Part shown: in pieces, positions 10,348-24,588 of the stretch
Position numbering within the stretch: the stretch's first letter is position 1
How the letters are laid out: every line of letters begins with the position of its first letter
Source of the DNA: Brugia malayi
Taxonomy: Eukaryota; Nematoda; Chromadorea; Rhabditida; Onchocercidae
DNA length: 64,000 bases
Assembly (NCBI RefSeq): GCF_000002995.4
Contig: NW_025062479.1
Coordinates: 10,097,721-10,161,720, forward strand
Reading direction: 5' to 3'
The notes under the pieces: generated by a model
What the model saw: the letters and a program-made list of their open reading frames with translations, nothing else
The model's database searches: none
What the model was told of the DNA's origin: nothing
Program-made: the position numbers and the translations under genes

Positions 10348-13300
10348 TTATTTAGTCACTTTGATTCGACTCAACCATGAAGTGCACTTTTTTTTTTCCG
10401 TTAAAATGGATGATATTTTTGGAAGTCGACTTTTTTCAACATTTTTCAAAAGTGTCGATCCAGCATTTTTCTCTCGAATGATCCCGACAGTTTCAGGATT
10501 ATGTCGTAACTGACAAGCACTGCGACTATCACAATCACTAAGCAATGGTGGTGAAATAGTATGATTTACATTTTTGCGCTGAAAAAAAAATTCGCCAGTA
10601 AAACATCAATGAAATAAGTTATAAATATTGCATAGAAAGTTCAGTACCAGATAAATCTGGGAAAAAATGAAAACAACAAAAAATTTGATCATAACAAAAT
10701 TAAATGGAATAATGCACAGTTGAGTATAATTATAGAACACTTTTCATTTTTATCATAATTCAAATATTTCCTAGCTAACTTAAATATAAACTTAAATACA
10801 AGAAATTTATGAAGCTACCAAATTTTACTGATAATATTTGTCACAGTAAAAAAAAGAAAAAGAAAATCAGAATTTATTACAAAAATTTGTTATTTAAAAT
10901 GATATAATAAATAAAATAATCGTATCGGATGAAATAACACACCAAATGTGGTAATCTAGATGAATTAATTGCAGCAGATCGTTTCGATATTATTGTTTGT
11001 TTTTCCGAACAAAGCTGTTTAGTACTGATAGCACCATAATCTGATGAGCTAGCGTTATTGTGAGAGAGTGGAACATCATATTTTGGTAATTCATTTCCTA
11101 AAATATTTTTAAAATATGACATTTTAAAAAATTGTAAAAATCAAATGATTAATATAATTTCAAAACAGAATCGAATACTACTAATTTGTCATATTTAGCC
11201 TTTTTTGTAAATTACAAATCACCAAATAAATCCAATGACTCATGACTAATAGTTTGTGGTTCATTTAAATTCGTTCGATGTGTGATCACTGAAGTTGAAT
11301 ATGGACCACGAATCACATTATTGCACACATCTTGTAATGATGAAACAATTGGTCGTGTATGATTGTAATTTATTAATGGATGCAAGCTAAAAATAAATTT
11401 TTTTTTTTAAGTTTCATAGGATTGTTTTTTTTAATTTTTTTTTTGCTCTCTTTTTGCATTAATATGATATAATTTCATTTGTTATTCCATTCAAAATTTT
11501 AACTTATAATGTGAAGTTCTAATTATGATAAAAGAATTAGTAGTTTTTTAATTTGTTAAAATTAAAATTCTTTAATAGAATCAAAAAAAACGAAGTCAAA
11601 TAACTGCTTTTTTTTTACATGCATTTCCTTAAAAATTTACCATTTTATTTTTGAATGCATCCAATAATAAAAGCAAAAACAAAAAAAAAATGAAGTACAG
11701 AACTAATATAAAATACTTACTTTAGCATGGGAGATGACTTTCCCACATTATTTTCAATTTTTTTAACTAAACAATCACTAAAATGTGGAATATTTCCAGT
11801 TGTTAACGTTCCACCTTCCGTTTCCACCAAACTTAAATTAAAAATTAAATTGCATAATGCAGGTTTGAAATTTTTCAAAGAAAAAAAGAAGAAGTCTAAA
11901 TGATAAACAATATTTGCTAAGGAACTAACTGTAGCTTATCATACTTTAGCATACTTAACAGGATTATAATAGAAAGAATTTTTATAAAATATATATGTGG
12001 AATAAAGCATTTACCTAATTGGTCGTCCAGCTGATTGACTTTTGTAATTTTTTCGTGTTTTGTAGATTTTACTGGAAGAATTTCTAAACTGTTCTTCTCG
12101 ATGTCGTATTGAAGCATCTTTAATCTTTGTTAATTTAATTAGAGCATTATAATTTCTAACATTTCTCTTATTTTTGATAAAGATTTGATGATTACATATT
12201 TAGTAGTATTTGCTTAAATTGTTATTTGATATCGGATTGTTCACCTTTTTCTACTGTAATATTAACATTTTGTAAATCATCTCTAATATGTGAACCAGAA
12301 TTTGAAATGCCAGCGCTTTCAAGATGAGCTTTATTTACTCCCGTAAATTCTGATATTCGAGATAAACCTTGAAAATATATTTTAAACCATGCAATGAAGA
12401 AAAAAAAAATGAAATACTGATAGTTTTGCAGTAGTAATAGTAATAACTATGAAATTTATATAATAAATTATGTTCTGAAATAATTTCAAAATAGAGATAT
12501 GATAGGAACAAGGAAAAAAGAAAGTTTACATCTAGCATAATCGAACAATCGCAAAAATTCATTTTCAATGCTTTGTTCGTTTTTTTCAATTTCTGATTCC
12601 ATAGCACAAGAATCAGAACGACGATATTTTTGAATTCGTGCTCCATGTAATTTAAATGGTAACAATAAATTCATTTGTGGTTTAATCTAGAAAAGACAGA
12701 AAAAATTTTTTTTTCAATTAAACAATTAGTTTAATGATATTTAAAATTTCCCTATACTTCCCTATAATCTTTTAAAATTCATATTAGATATTGAAATCAA
12801 TTGATATACTATTTTTTGCAATAAATCATCGCCGTGATATGAAGCAGGTCGTATTGGCCGTCGTCGTGTAACTTCATAAAGTTGCAATTTCAATCGTTCC
12901 AGCTAAAAATTTTGCTAATGAAAATTAAATAAATAACTCAGAAATTATTAGTAATATCCTACATTATTTTAAATTACAACTTGAAATATTGCAGTACAAA
13001 TATGCATATATCATATTTCTCATTCCGCTTATAACTTGTACCATATTTTAGTAAAACTTTTAATTACGCATACCTGAGCATGAATTATAAGTAAGGATGA
13101 TTGCGCATGCATTACTTCAAAATCTGATCGATTAGCATAAATATTCTTCGCAATGTAAGAAGTACGAAGTTGGCCTAACTGAAAAAGAAACACTGTAATT
13201 TCCTAGCATCGTAATCGCAATTATTTGAATTTTTTGCTGAAAAAAAAAAAATCCTTTCATGTTTATGTTTAATAATTAAGGATATGATCAAACGGATAAA

Positions 13301-15043
13301 AGAATAATGATAATCCGGAATAATTTAAAAAATTTGAGTTTTTTAAAAATTAGTTTTAACCAAGAAGTTAATTTTAACCAATTTTATTAGTTAAATAATT
13401 TAAAGTCTATTTCAGGTGAAGAATTTAATCGACAAGAATATTTCACATTTATTACATTACCAAATTATTGTTTAAAAGAAAAAAAAAAGTCTTACATATC
13501 ATTGAAATTCAATTAAAATTAGTCAAGAAAATCAATAAACCTTTCGAACTATGCTAATAGTAAATGAATAGAGTGCATCATATGAAGGCATTATTTCCAG
13601 CAATTGACGAATACGTTGATCATAATTGCCAATATCTATAAATTATTCATTTTTATCATTAGATTAAAAATGAAGAAACGAATGATTAAAATAATTATTA
13701 TCACTTACCTGATCCTTTATCTTGTAACATCGTGAAATTATCGCGTTGCAATCTTTCAATATGTTCTAAACATGATTGATAAGCATTTTGCTCTCGAAAT
13801 GATTGATTAATAATCTACAAATTTTCTAATTAATATATGATTTAAAAAATTTTAAATTAATATATAATACATAAATAATAAATTTATAAATTATTTTTTT
13901 TCAACGAACCGCTTCACCATTTTTCATCATTTCTGCTTTCACTGCTTTAAGTTTATCATCAAAAATTTTTAATTTCTCTTCTACAGTATTAATTGTAGCT
14001 GTTGCTTTTGTGATTACACGATCATTAACTGATAATTTTTCCAGTGCTTCATTAAGACGACATCGATTGCGTAATATTCCAATCTAAATGGAAAGAAGAA
14101 AAAAAATTAAGTAATAAAATAAAATAAATAAATTGTAATTTTAAAATTTTTAAATAAATTATTACTTGCTTTTGAAGTGTACTCATTTCTGTTCTTAGTT
14201 TTGAATGTTCCATCGATTTTTCACGTAATTGTTCAATCAATCGATTATTTCGATTTTTCGTCATTACCAATTCATTTCGTACTATTTCATTCTCATCATG
14301 AATTGCTCGATTATCTAAAAACAAATATTATTGCGCTATTTTACTGCATCAGTTAATTAATTAGTACATCAAATTACTGAGAACAAATCTTAAAGAATAA
14401 AATATTTTATGAAAATTTATTGTAATATTTCAAAGGCCAAAATTAATGATGTATAAATGATAAGGATAATTTGTGGGTTCATTCAGTGATTAGATAATCA
14501 TTGTTTTAATTTTTTATTTTTAGTTAAATTTATGTAAAATTTGATAAGAAAATTAAAAGAAGTTTTCTTCTTTTTTTTTATTTGTTCCAAAATTTTTTTT
14601 GTTCAAACTGGATATTTCTCGGTTTAAAAAACGATTTCATTGTACAATAGATCTGGAACCATTATAACTCGAACAAATGATACTTTTTGGAGCGCTATTT
14701 GACCGCCCATGATGATCATTATCACTCTCTTCACTGACTGTTGTTGAATTCTTATCATGAGAGTTTTTTTTATTTTCTTGTTCCTTCTTAAATTATATTT
14801 TCATTACTGTTTTATTCATTAATATTATTTCCTTATTGTAGAAAAAGATTAAAAGAAAATTTTATATTTAAATAATTTTATTCTTAATTAAATGTATAAA
14901 AATTAAATTTCTTGAAAAATTGAATTTACATGTTGACGTTGAATATGATATTGTTTAGGTGCTTGAAGTAACGAATGTTTATTATCATACGATTCATCAT
15001 GTGCGGCGCTTTTGTCAGTTGCTATGCTATTCTTACTTGTCAT
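10348..15043 (-). CDS. Large coiled-coil protein of unknown function
   Basis: Fifteen exons join without a phase error to 660 residues: 15043-14930, 14786-14684, 14314-14166, 14083-13910, 13814-13709, 13635-13541, 13178-13074, 12902-12810, 12686-12530, 12367-12245, 12117-12015, 11831-11721, 11386-11223, 11097-10943, 10578-10348. The N-terminus is polar and disordered (Asp/Ser/His-rich). Residues about 75-240 are a long coiled coil (RNELVMTKNRNNRLIEQLRE, then NTVEEKLKIFDDKLK and REQNAYQSCLEHIERLQRD). Residues about 250-350 stay helical (PSYDALYSFTISIVRK, SSLLIIHAQLERLKLQLYE). The rest is Ser/Asn-rich with a basic end. The phrase REQNAYQSCLEHIERL faintly recalls coiled-coil segments of the MCC family, but that could be chance. 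The exon 2 donor is ambiguous. Four acceptors end in AAG. The coiled-coil exons just upstream on the same strand could belong to the same gene. Confidence 0.72.
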
Positions 15044-15204
15044 CGAGGAAAGACTCCATTTATCTTAATTAAAACTATACATATTTCAAACATTTTAAAA
15101 GACAAAAAAGAAAAGGAAAAAAAAAAAGGAGAAAAAGAAAAGAATAGAAAGAATTCCGATATATCGTTGGCTTTCAGATGAAAACGTACGATAAGTAAGG
15201 ATGA

Positions 15205-18200
15205 TCACGTTTCTTTCATCTTTTCATCATCATTAAGACTATCGCAAATGTCCGGATAATTACCACTTGGTGTGTTATTGTCACTGGAATGAACTGAACT
15301 ACTTTCGCTAATTTTGCGTTTTCGTTTCTTTAATATTGCTTTACATGTTATTGTTTCTTTTTTCGATTCAATTGATTTTTCTTTCTTCTTTTTTAAACCA
15401 ATTATTTCGAAGAAACCTGATCGACCTGGTACTGAAATTATGATCAATTATTAGTGTTACTTTTTTTTTTCTGTTTTCACAATAATAAGTCAAAAACCAA
15501 AAGATAAAAATCATAAAACAAAGAAAAAGGAAAAAAAGATGAAAAGAGAAAATAAATAATTCACAACATTTAAGTTTATAAACAAAGAAATGATTGATAT
15601 ACGAACTATCAATAATTACATAAATTTAGCTCTCTCCATTACAGTTTCATTATTCACGATATAAATTTACTATTCATGAATGCATTTAAGCCCAATTATT
15701 CCTTAAAAGTGTAATGATAAAATAATAGCACAAGATTTGAAATGAAATTTCAATATTTTAAATGAAAATTTTCAATATAATTTAAAAATTCCTACCCATA
15801 TTTTCGGAGTGATCACGAGATGATGCTGATGATATACTTGTTCGTTTTGACAATGATGATATCTTGGAACGTCTCATCACGGCGCGACCACTACGTACGT
15901 CATTAATCCCATTTCCGTAATTTGGTAATGCAACCTAAATGAACAGAATATTAGAAATTTAAAAACAAAAAAGGAATTACGAAAAATACTAAAGATTACG
16001 TTTTTTTTTTTTTTTTTTTTTTAATGACTTTTTGTAAACTACGATTTTGGTTTTTTTTTTTTTTTTTTTTCAATTTTTACAACAATACTTGAAATATAAA
16101 GCTAACTTACATATTTTGAAATCAATTCAATCCGGAAAGGAAAATAATGAAATGCATGACAACAACTTGTCACGAGCTTATCACCTTGTAATTTCCACTA
16201 TTTCCTGTTATCAATTGAAGTACAATAAGCTACTAACTTCTGTAAAAATAGAATGCTCTGCATCAGAATCAGACAATTCTGGCAAAACTGTTGGTGGCAC
16301 AGGAATTTGACGCGTTGGTGTCAATGTTGTACGAAGTGGATCTGATACATCCGAAGAAATATCAGTTGAATAGGAACTTGTTGTTAGATTCTCCTAAAAT
16401 TAAAAATTAAATTACTTTCTAAGAAACCTTAAATTAAATGAATATAAGTGAGTTACTTTAAGTTTATTACAATCTAATAGCATTGTGATTCCTAAATGTG
16501 ATAAGCTATTGAATTTGTATAACCTTTCCACTAATTATTTTTATTTTTTTTTTAGTTTCAAAAAAAAAAAAAAGAAAAAACGCAGTAAAAAAAGAAAAAG
16601 GAAATATTAATATTAATGAACAACAAACATCGATACAACTGATAATGTCACAAAACGAAATTTTAACAAAATACAGCAAAATGATTTATCAAATGTGATA
16701 CAAATGCTTCAATTTCTTTTAAAGTCAAAAATCATTGAAAAATTTTTTAAAATTGAGTTTTTGCACATAGATATATCAACAAAATAGATGAAAGATGGAT
16801 GGAATGATGAATGAATGAATGAATGAATGAATGAATGAATGAATGAATGAATGAAATGAATGAATAAATGAGATGAATGAATGAATGAATGAAATGAATG
16901 AATGAATGAATGAAATGAATGAATGAATGAATGAAATGAATGAATGAATGAATGAAATGAATGAATGAATGAATGAAATGAATGAATGAATGAAATGAAT
17001 GAATGAATGAATGAATGAATGAATGAAATGAATGAATGAAATGAATGAATGAATGAATGAATGAAATGAATGAATGAAATGAATGAATGAAATGAATGAA
17101 TGAATGAAATGAATGAATGAAATGAATGAATGAATGAATGAAATGAATGAATGAAATGAATGAATGAATGAATGAAATGAATGAATGAATGAATGAATGA
17201 AATGAATGAATGAATGAATGAATGAAATGAATGAAATGAATGAATGAATGAATGAATGAAATGAATGAATGAATGAATGAATGAAATGAATGAATGAAAT
17301 GAATGAAATGAATGAAATGAATGAAATGAATGAAATGAATGAATGAATGAATGAATGAATGAAATGAATGAATGAATGAATGAATGAAATGAATGAATGA
17401 ATGAATGAATGAATGAAATGAATGAATGAATGAATGAATGAAATGAATGAATGAATGAATGAATGAATGAAATGAATGAATGAATGAAATGAAATGAATG
17501 AATGAATGAATGAAATGAATGAATGAATGAATGAAATGAATGAATGAATGAAATGAATGAATGAATGAATGAAATGAATGAATGAATGAATGAATGAATG
17601 AAATGAATGAATGAATGAATGAATGAAATGAATGAATGAATGAATGAATGAATGAAATGAATGAATGAATGAATGAATGAAATGAATGAATGAATGAATG
17701 AAATGAATGAATGAATGAATGAAATGAATGAATGAATGAATGAAATGGAATGAATGAATGAATGAATGAATGAATGAAATGAATGAATAATGAATGAAAT
17801 GAATGAATGAATGAATGAAATGAATGAATGAATGAATGAAATGAATGAATGAATGAATGAAATGAATGAATGAATGAATGAAATGAATGAATGAATGAAT
17901 GAAATGAATGAATGAATGAATGAATGAAATGAATGAATGAATGAATGAAATGAATGAATGAATGAATGAATGAATGAATGAATGAATGAAATGAATGAAT
18001 GAATGAATGAAATGAATGAATGAATGAATGAAATGAATGAATGAATGAATGAATGAATGAAATGAATGAATGAATGAATGAAATGAATGAATGAATGAAT
18101 GAATGAAATGAATGAATGAATGAATGAATGAAATGAATGAATGAATGAATGAAATGAATGAATGAATGAATGAAATGAATGAATGAATGAATGAAATGAA

Positions 18201-21200
18201 TGAATGAATGAATGAAATGAATGAATGAATGAATGAAATGAATGAATGAATGAATGAAATGAATGAATGAATGAATGAATGAAATGAATGAATGAATGAA
18301 ATGAATGAATGAATGAATGAATGAATGAATGAATGAATGAAATGAATGAATGAATGAATGAATGAAATGAATGAATGAATGAATGAATGAAATGAATGAA
18401 TGAATGAATGAATGAATGAAATGAATGAAATGAATGAATGAAATGAATGAATGAATGAATGAATGAATGAATGAAATGAATGAATGAATGAATGAATGAA
18501 TGAATGAATGAATGAATGAATGAATGAAATGAATGAATGAATGAATGAATGAATGAAATGAATGAATGAATGAATGAATGAAATGAATGAATGAATGAAT
18601 GAATGAAATGAATGAATGAATGAATGAATGAATGAATGAATGAAATGAATGAATGAATGAATGAATGAAATGAATGAATGAATGAATGAATGAAATGAAT
18701 GAATGAATGAATGAATGAATGAAATGAATGAATGAATGAATGAATGAAATGAATGAATGAATGAATGAATGAAATGAATGAATGAATGAATGAATGAATG
18801 AAATGAATGAATGAATGAATGAATGAAATGAATGAATGAATGAATGAATGAAATGAATGAATGAATGAATGAATGAAATGAATGAATGAATGAATGAAAT
18901 GAATGAATGAATGAATGAATGAAATGAATGAATGAATGAATGAATGAAATGAATGAATGAATGAATGAATGAAATGAATGAATGAATGAATGAATGAAAT
19001 GAATGAATGAATGAATGAATGAAATGAATGAATGAATGAATGAATGAATGAAATGAATGAATGAATGAATGAATGAAATGAATGAATGAATGAATGAATG
19101 AAATGAATGAATGAATGAATGAATGAATGAAATGAATGAATGAATGAATGAAATGAATGAATGAATGAATGAATGAAATGAATGAATGAATGAATGAATG
19201 AAATGAATGAATGAATGAATGAAATGAATGAAATGAATGAAATGAATGAATGAATGAATGAATGAATGAAATGAATGAAATGAATGAAATGAATGAAATG
19301 AATGAAATGAATGAAATGAATGAAATGAATGAATGAAATGAATGAAATGAATGAAATGAATGAATGAATGAATGAAATGAATGAATGAAATGAATGAAAT
19401 GAATGAAATGAATGAATGAATGAATGAATGAATGAATGAATGAATGAATGAATGGATGAATGGATGAATGGATGAATGGATGAATGGATGAATGGATGAA
19501 TGGATGAATGGATGAATGGATGAATGGATGAATGGATGAATGGATGAATGGATGAATGGATGAATGGATGAATGGATGAATGGATGAATGGATGAATGGA
19601 TGAATGGATGAATGGATGAATGGATGAATGGAATGAATGGATGAATGGATGAATGGATGAATGGATGAATGGATGAATGGATGAATGGATGAATGGATGA
19701 ATGGATGAATGGATGAATGGATGAATGGATGAATGGATGAATGGATGAATGGATGAATGGATGAATGGGATGAATGGATGAATGGATGAATGGATGAATG
19801 GATGAATGGATGAATGGATGAATGAAATGGATGAATGGATGAATGGATGAATGGATGAATGGATGAATGGATGAATGGATGAATGGATGAATGGATGAAT
19901 GGATGAATGGATGAATGGATGAATGGATGAATGGATGAATGGATGAATGGATGAATGGATGAATGGATGAATGGATGAATGGATGAATGGATGAATGGAT
20001 GAATGGATGAATGGATGAATGGATGAATGGATGAATGGATGAATGGATGAATGGATGAATGGATGAATGGATGAATGGATGAATGGATGAATGGATGAAT
20101 GGATGAATGGATGGGATGAATGGATGAATGGATGAATGGATGAATGGATGAATGGATGAATGGATGAATGGATGAATGGATGAATGGATGAATGGATGAA
20201 TGAATGGATGAATGAATGGATGGATGGATGATGGATGAATGGATGAATGGATGAATGGATGAATGGATGAATGGATGAATGGATGAATGGATGAATGGAT
20301 GAATGGATGAATGGATGAATGGATGAATGGATGAATGGATGAATGGATGAATGGATGAATGGATGAATGGATGAATGAATGATGATGAATGGATGAATGG
20401 ATGAATGGATGAATGGATGAATGGATGAATGGATGAATGGATGAATGGATGAATGGATGAATGGATGAATGGATGAATGGATGAATGGATGAATGGATGA
20501 ATGGATGAATGGATGAATGGATGAATGGATGAATGGATGAATGGATGAATGGATGAATGGATGAATGGATGAATGGATGAATGGATGAATGGATGAATGG
20601 ATGAATGGATGAATGGATGAATGGATGAATGGATGAATGGATGAATGGATGAATGGATGAATGGATGAATGGATGAATGGATGAATGGATGGATGGATGG
20701 ATGGATGGATGGATGGTTGGGGAAGATTGAAATGTTCATTGGTTGTAATTTTTGTTTCTGTTTCGAAAGAGTATTTCCTGTTTTCAGTTGTACTGTTATC
20801 AATCAGCAAATATTCTAAACTTAATTACCAGAAGGGCTTTAAATATTCCTTCGTTACTATGACTAAAAAAAGAAAAAAAAAAACTTTTTTTGTAACAATT
20901 GCTAGATATAATATTGCACCATTTAAAATATAATATTAAATTTATGCTATTAAAAATTTCTTTATTTCAATTTAATTTCAAAATCAGAAACAAACAAACA
21001 GCAATAAAGAAAATAATTCAAATTCAGTTTTAAATTCAATTAATTTTTACATATAGAATTTAAATGATATTATGCACAATAATAATAATATTATCAATAA
21101 ATAATAAAGAATAATTAATAATAATAACCACAATAATAATAAAGTATAGGAACTTAACAAAATTAAATATAGTAAAATTAATATTAATAATTTACCTTAT

Positions 21201-24200
21201 ATGGTGGTGTTGACAAACGTTCGTGTGCGCCATTTTGTATTTCACATTGTTGAAAAGTTCGTCGTCCCATAATTTTTGGAATAATATTACTTCGTCCTTC
21301 CAATATAGCACTAACACGATGAACAACGCTACGTTTTGGCTCAATTATCACGCTAAGCTGATAACGTAATGCTTTATTCTCGCGGCGAAGTTTGCTAATT
21401 TCGCCAACCAAGCTACACAATGCTCCTTTAACATTTAAAAATTTAATTATAGTAGAAAAAAGAGAAAGGAAAAAATAGTAAAAATTTTTTGATCATTTGA
21501 TAAGTTATGATACAATTGTTGTTGAAAATTGTTTACTTAACAATTTAATAATTTAGCGACTAAAAAATTTAATATATCATTTAATCGTTTTTTAATAACA
21601 ATTTAGTAATGTAATCAATCACAACATATTCAATTATTTTCATGCATTGCTTTGTGCTACTTCTCATATAACTCTATAAAATTGATAAAAATTTTAATTT
21701 AATTTTTTTGACAGTTCTTTCTATTTTTCTGTAGTTAATTAATTCTATTGTTTTAATTTTGATAGTAATTTAAAAAAAAAAGAAAAAATCGCAACAAAAA
21801 AGTGCAAGAGAGAAAATATGATGGTGAAGGAAAAATAAAAAGGAAAAGAAAAGAAATTTAGGCTACGGTAATTTTAATTTGCTTCATTGTGTAAAATATT
21901 TTTGGTAGAATTTCATTTTGTTGAAAAGAAGAAAAATAAAAAAAGTTTTCAAAAACATTTTTCATTATTTTTTTAAAACTTATAAAAATAAAATAGCAAA
22001 TATTTTCTAAATCTTATTCCACAGGAAAAAAAGATGAATCGATTTTATCAAAAATTACTTATTAATGCTTTTAGATTGGTTTGCATTCCAATTGAATGAC
22101 AAATGAGAATGTTTACCCATTAATGAAGAATTTCCCAATTTAACTATATTCAACCCCATAAACTTTCCATTAATCCTAGGAAGAAGTAAATTACTTTACC
22201 ATTTCCTTTCCTTTTTTTTCCTTTTTAAAAAGAAAAGAATAAAAATTTCAAGTCGATGACTTTTTTCATTTAAAAAAATAAAATGTAATGTATTGCAATA
22301 TACAAATTGAATAACTTTTTTGTTAATGTAATTGAGCTAACAAAAGAAAAATGTTTTTAGTAAAAGCTTTTATTTTGTTGTTTTCATTTTTTCATTTCAT
22401 TACTTCTACTTTTACTATTACTTTAGGTAATAATTTTTAATATTTTAAAAACAAAATTTCTGTTACAACATTTACGAATTTCTCAATAATTTTTAAAGAA
22501 TTGCATAAAATAATAATAATAAATTTAGCAAAAACAAAAAATTCTAATGAGAAACACAAAAATTTTATTATTAAACTATTGAGCTAAAAAAAAGTGAGTG
22601 ATAGAGAAAAGGTTTCCATGTTGAAAATATTTTGAAGAAGTTATATGTCACTTGTAACATATTATCATTTCTATGTTTTTAAAACTTGCATTTGTTAAGT
22701 AATTTTTGACTCACTTTTTTCATACTTTGTTCATTTGCTTATTTCTTAATATTATCAAAAAGAGCAACTATTCAAAAAAAAAAAAAAAAAAAAAAAATAC
22801 AACAATTGATTAATGATACTATCAAATATTTGTATTCAGTTTACAAAATTATAATTGTATTATGCTTTAACTAGTTAGACTAATGCTAACTCTATAACAT
22901 TATGGTATTTGAAAAAAAAACAGTTTTAAAAAAATGAGAAAAAATTTTAAAAATTTTCAACTTGTTCTATTAACAATTTTATTTAAATAATCTGTTAATA
23001 ATTTTAATTAAAAAAAAATTTATTCAAAAGTAGTACTGTTACTTTAATTTTCTTCTGCTATTCATTTGACAATTTTACAACTATATGAAAGTTACTAATT
23101 ATTATATTAATAAAAGATGAAAATAAAAAAATTACTTGGATTGAAATTTTTACTCTTTAATCATTTGCAAATTTATTTCGTTCATATATATTAATTTATG
23201 AATTTATAAGTTTATTTTTCCTATTCATTTATTCATATTAAATATTTAAATAAAAAAATCAACAATTAATTTTAAATGATATATTCATCGAAGAAGAAAA
23301 AGAGGAAAAAACAGGAAAGAATGGGTAAACCTACCAAGTATTGGAACTTCTTCACTATATGAAGAAGTTCTCCGGGGAATTTGCCTTTGCATTCCTTCCA
23401 ATTCTCGTAAAAATTCATCTTCCTCACATTCATACCTGTAATTTAGTAATCCACTACACAATAATTCAATTTAGCATTTCTTTTGTAAAATGATATCCTA
23501 GCCAATGAAACGAGAAGGAGCAAAGAGAAAGTAGTTAATGAGACTAGCATTTTTATATTTTATCTATTTTAATACGTAAAAAAGCTATTGAATTCATTTA
23601 AATTGTTTATTTTGTAAAAGTAAAATAAAATAAAAATGTAATTGTTTTCTCTTTTAAATGGTAATTTTCATTTTGCATTTGCTCTTAAAATTATTTAAAA
23701 ACAATTAACAAATTTATTGTTGATTTTTTTTCCGAATTCTGACGAATTTGCTTAGTAAAATTAAATTTGGATTCCCAAACGTAAAAAAAATTGTAAATCA
23801 TTAATAGGATCTCTTTTTTTTTTTTAATCAATCAACCATCCAATTTTCCTTGGTAAAAAAGTAATATTTAAATGATTTCTAACTAAGCGGCCAACATTTA
23901 CTTATCAATTATAAGAAAAGTATTTAGAACCAGTCATGAAAAGAAAACAAAGAAAAAGAAATGTAAAGAAACGTCTTTTGGTATTATCTGTCATTAATTT
24001 TTTTAAACAATAAACAGTTCTTATTGATTTCATATCAAATTTATAAAAAAAAATTTCGTTTTCCTATCGCTTTTGGATTACAATTTTTCAAAGCTAAGAG
24101 CAGAATTTATTTTAAATTGTTTTAAGGTTAAATGATGGTATGCCTTAATTTTGCAACTTCCAGATTTTTAATATTAAAAGTTTAAAACTCATCATAAAAA

Positions 24201-24588
24201 ACACAAAAGCACAAAAAAAAAAAATAAAAATATATCCATGACAAATACAAATTGCTAATGCAATATTTTTTTAACTGAAAAAAATTTTTTTGAAATAATA
24301 AATTTTTAGCAAAAATAATAAAATTGAAGCAATTTTCCTTTTTTTTTTTCAAAAATAATTTCAACTTTACTTATTGATAACTCATTTATGGCTATTTATA
24401 ACTTAAAATAACTAATATAATCATGCTATTATATGCCAAAGAAAATTCATAAAAATTATAAAACTTTTAAATAACAAGAAAAAAGTAAAACGAAATAATA
24501 AAATTTGAGACATAAAAGATAAAAAATAAAAATGAAGAAACCTGGTGATAATATTTCGTATCACATCATCAGTTGGATTATCATTCAT
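15205..24588 (-). CDS. Coiled-coil/Ser-rich protein, possibly the N-terminal half of the downstream gene
   Basis: Six exons (24588-24542, 23435-23335, 21425-21196, 16393-16238, 15934-15796, 15431-15205) join in frame to 299 residues ending in TGA. The N-terminus is acidic ([32 protein letters not shown]). A short leucine-zipper-like coil follows ([20 protein letters not shown]), then Ser/Thr- and Arg-rich linkers ([19 protein letters not shown]) and a Lys-rich segment with KKRKRK that could be a nuclear signal. I do not recognise the family. The next minus-strand start codon is only 162 bases past the stop, with no AATAAA between. Either the two are operonic, or one gene skips this stop by splicing from a GTAATT donor inside the last exon to an AAG acceptor near 15067; the frame would continue. 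The third intron (21195-16394) contains the giant tandem repeat. Confidence 0.6.
16789..20716. repeat. 3.9-kb intronic tandem repeat (ATGA and GGATGAAT units)
   Basis: A continuous simple-sequence array with two domains. From 16789 to about 19450 the unit is ATGA with a single extra A every few units, giving 9-, 13-, 17- and 21-base higher-order periods; stretches such as 18840-19010 are regular 21-base repeats. From about 19451 to 20685 it switches sharply to an octamer, GGATGAAT, nearly perfect apart from a few one-base slips (near 19631, 19769, 19825 and 20113) and two scrambled spots (near 20200-20232 and 20372-20385). The last 30 bases are pure GGAT. It lies inside an intron of the minus-strand coiled-coil gene, so the transcript carries the complementary UCAU-rich strand. 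The tetramer has no stop on the minus strand in any frame, which creates huge artefactual reading frames of Ile/His/Ser/Phe. Confidence 0.97.

Noticed and set aside
9758..10380. Two small plus-strand frames as a conserved gene
   Set aside because: They are in different frames, lack convincing splice sites and family resemblance, and the second overlaps the opposite-strand coiled-coil gene.
16709..20809. Minus-strand reading frames of over 1,300 codons made of Ile/His/Ser/Phe/Pro
   Set aside because: TCAT-type tetramers contain no stop in any frame, so the satellite is open by composition. It lies inside an intron and slips between frames.
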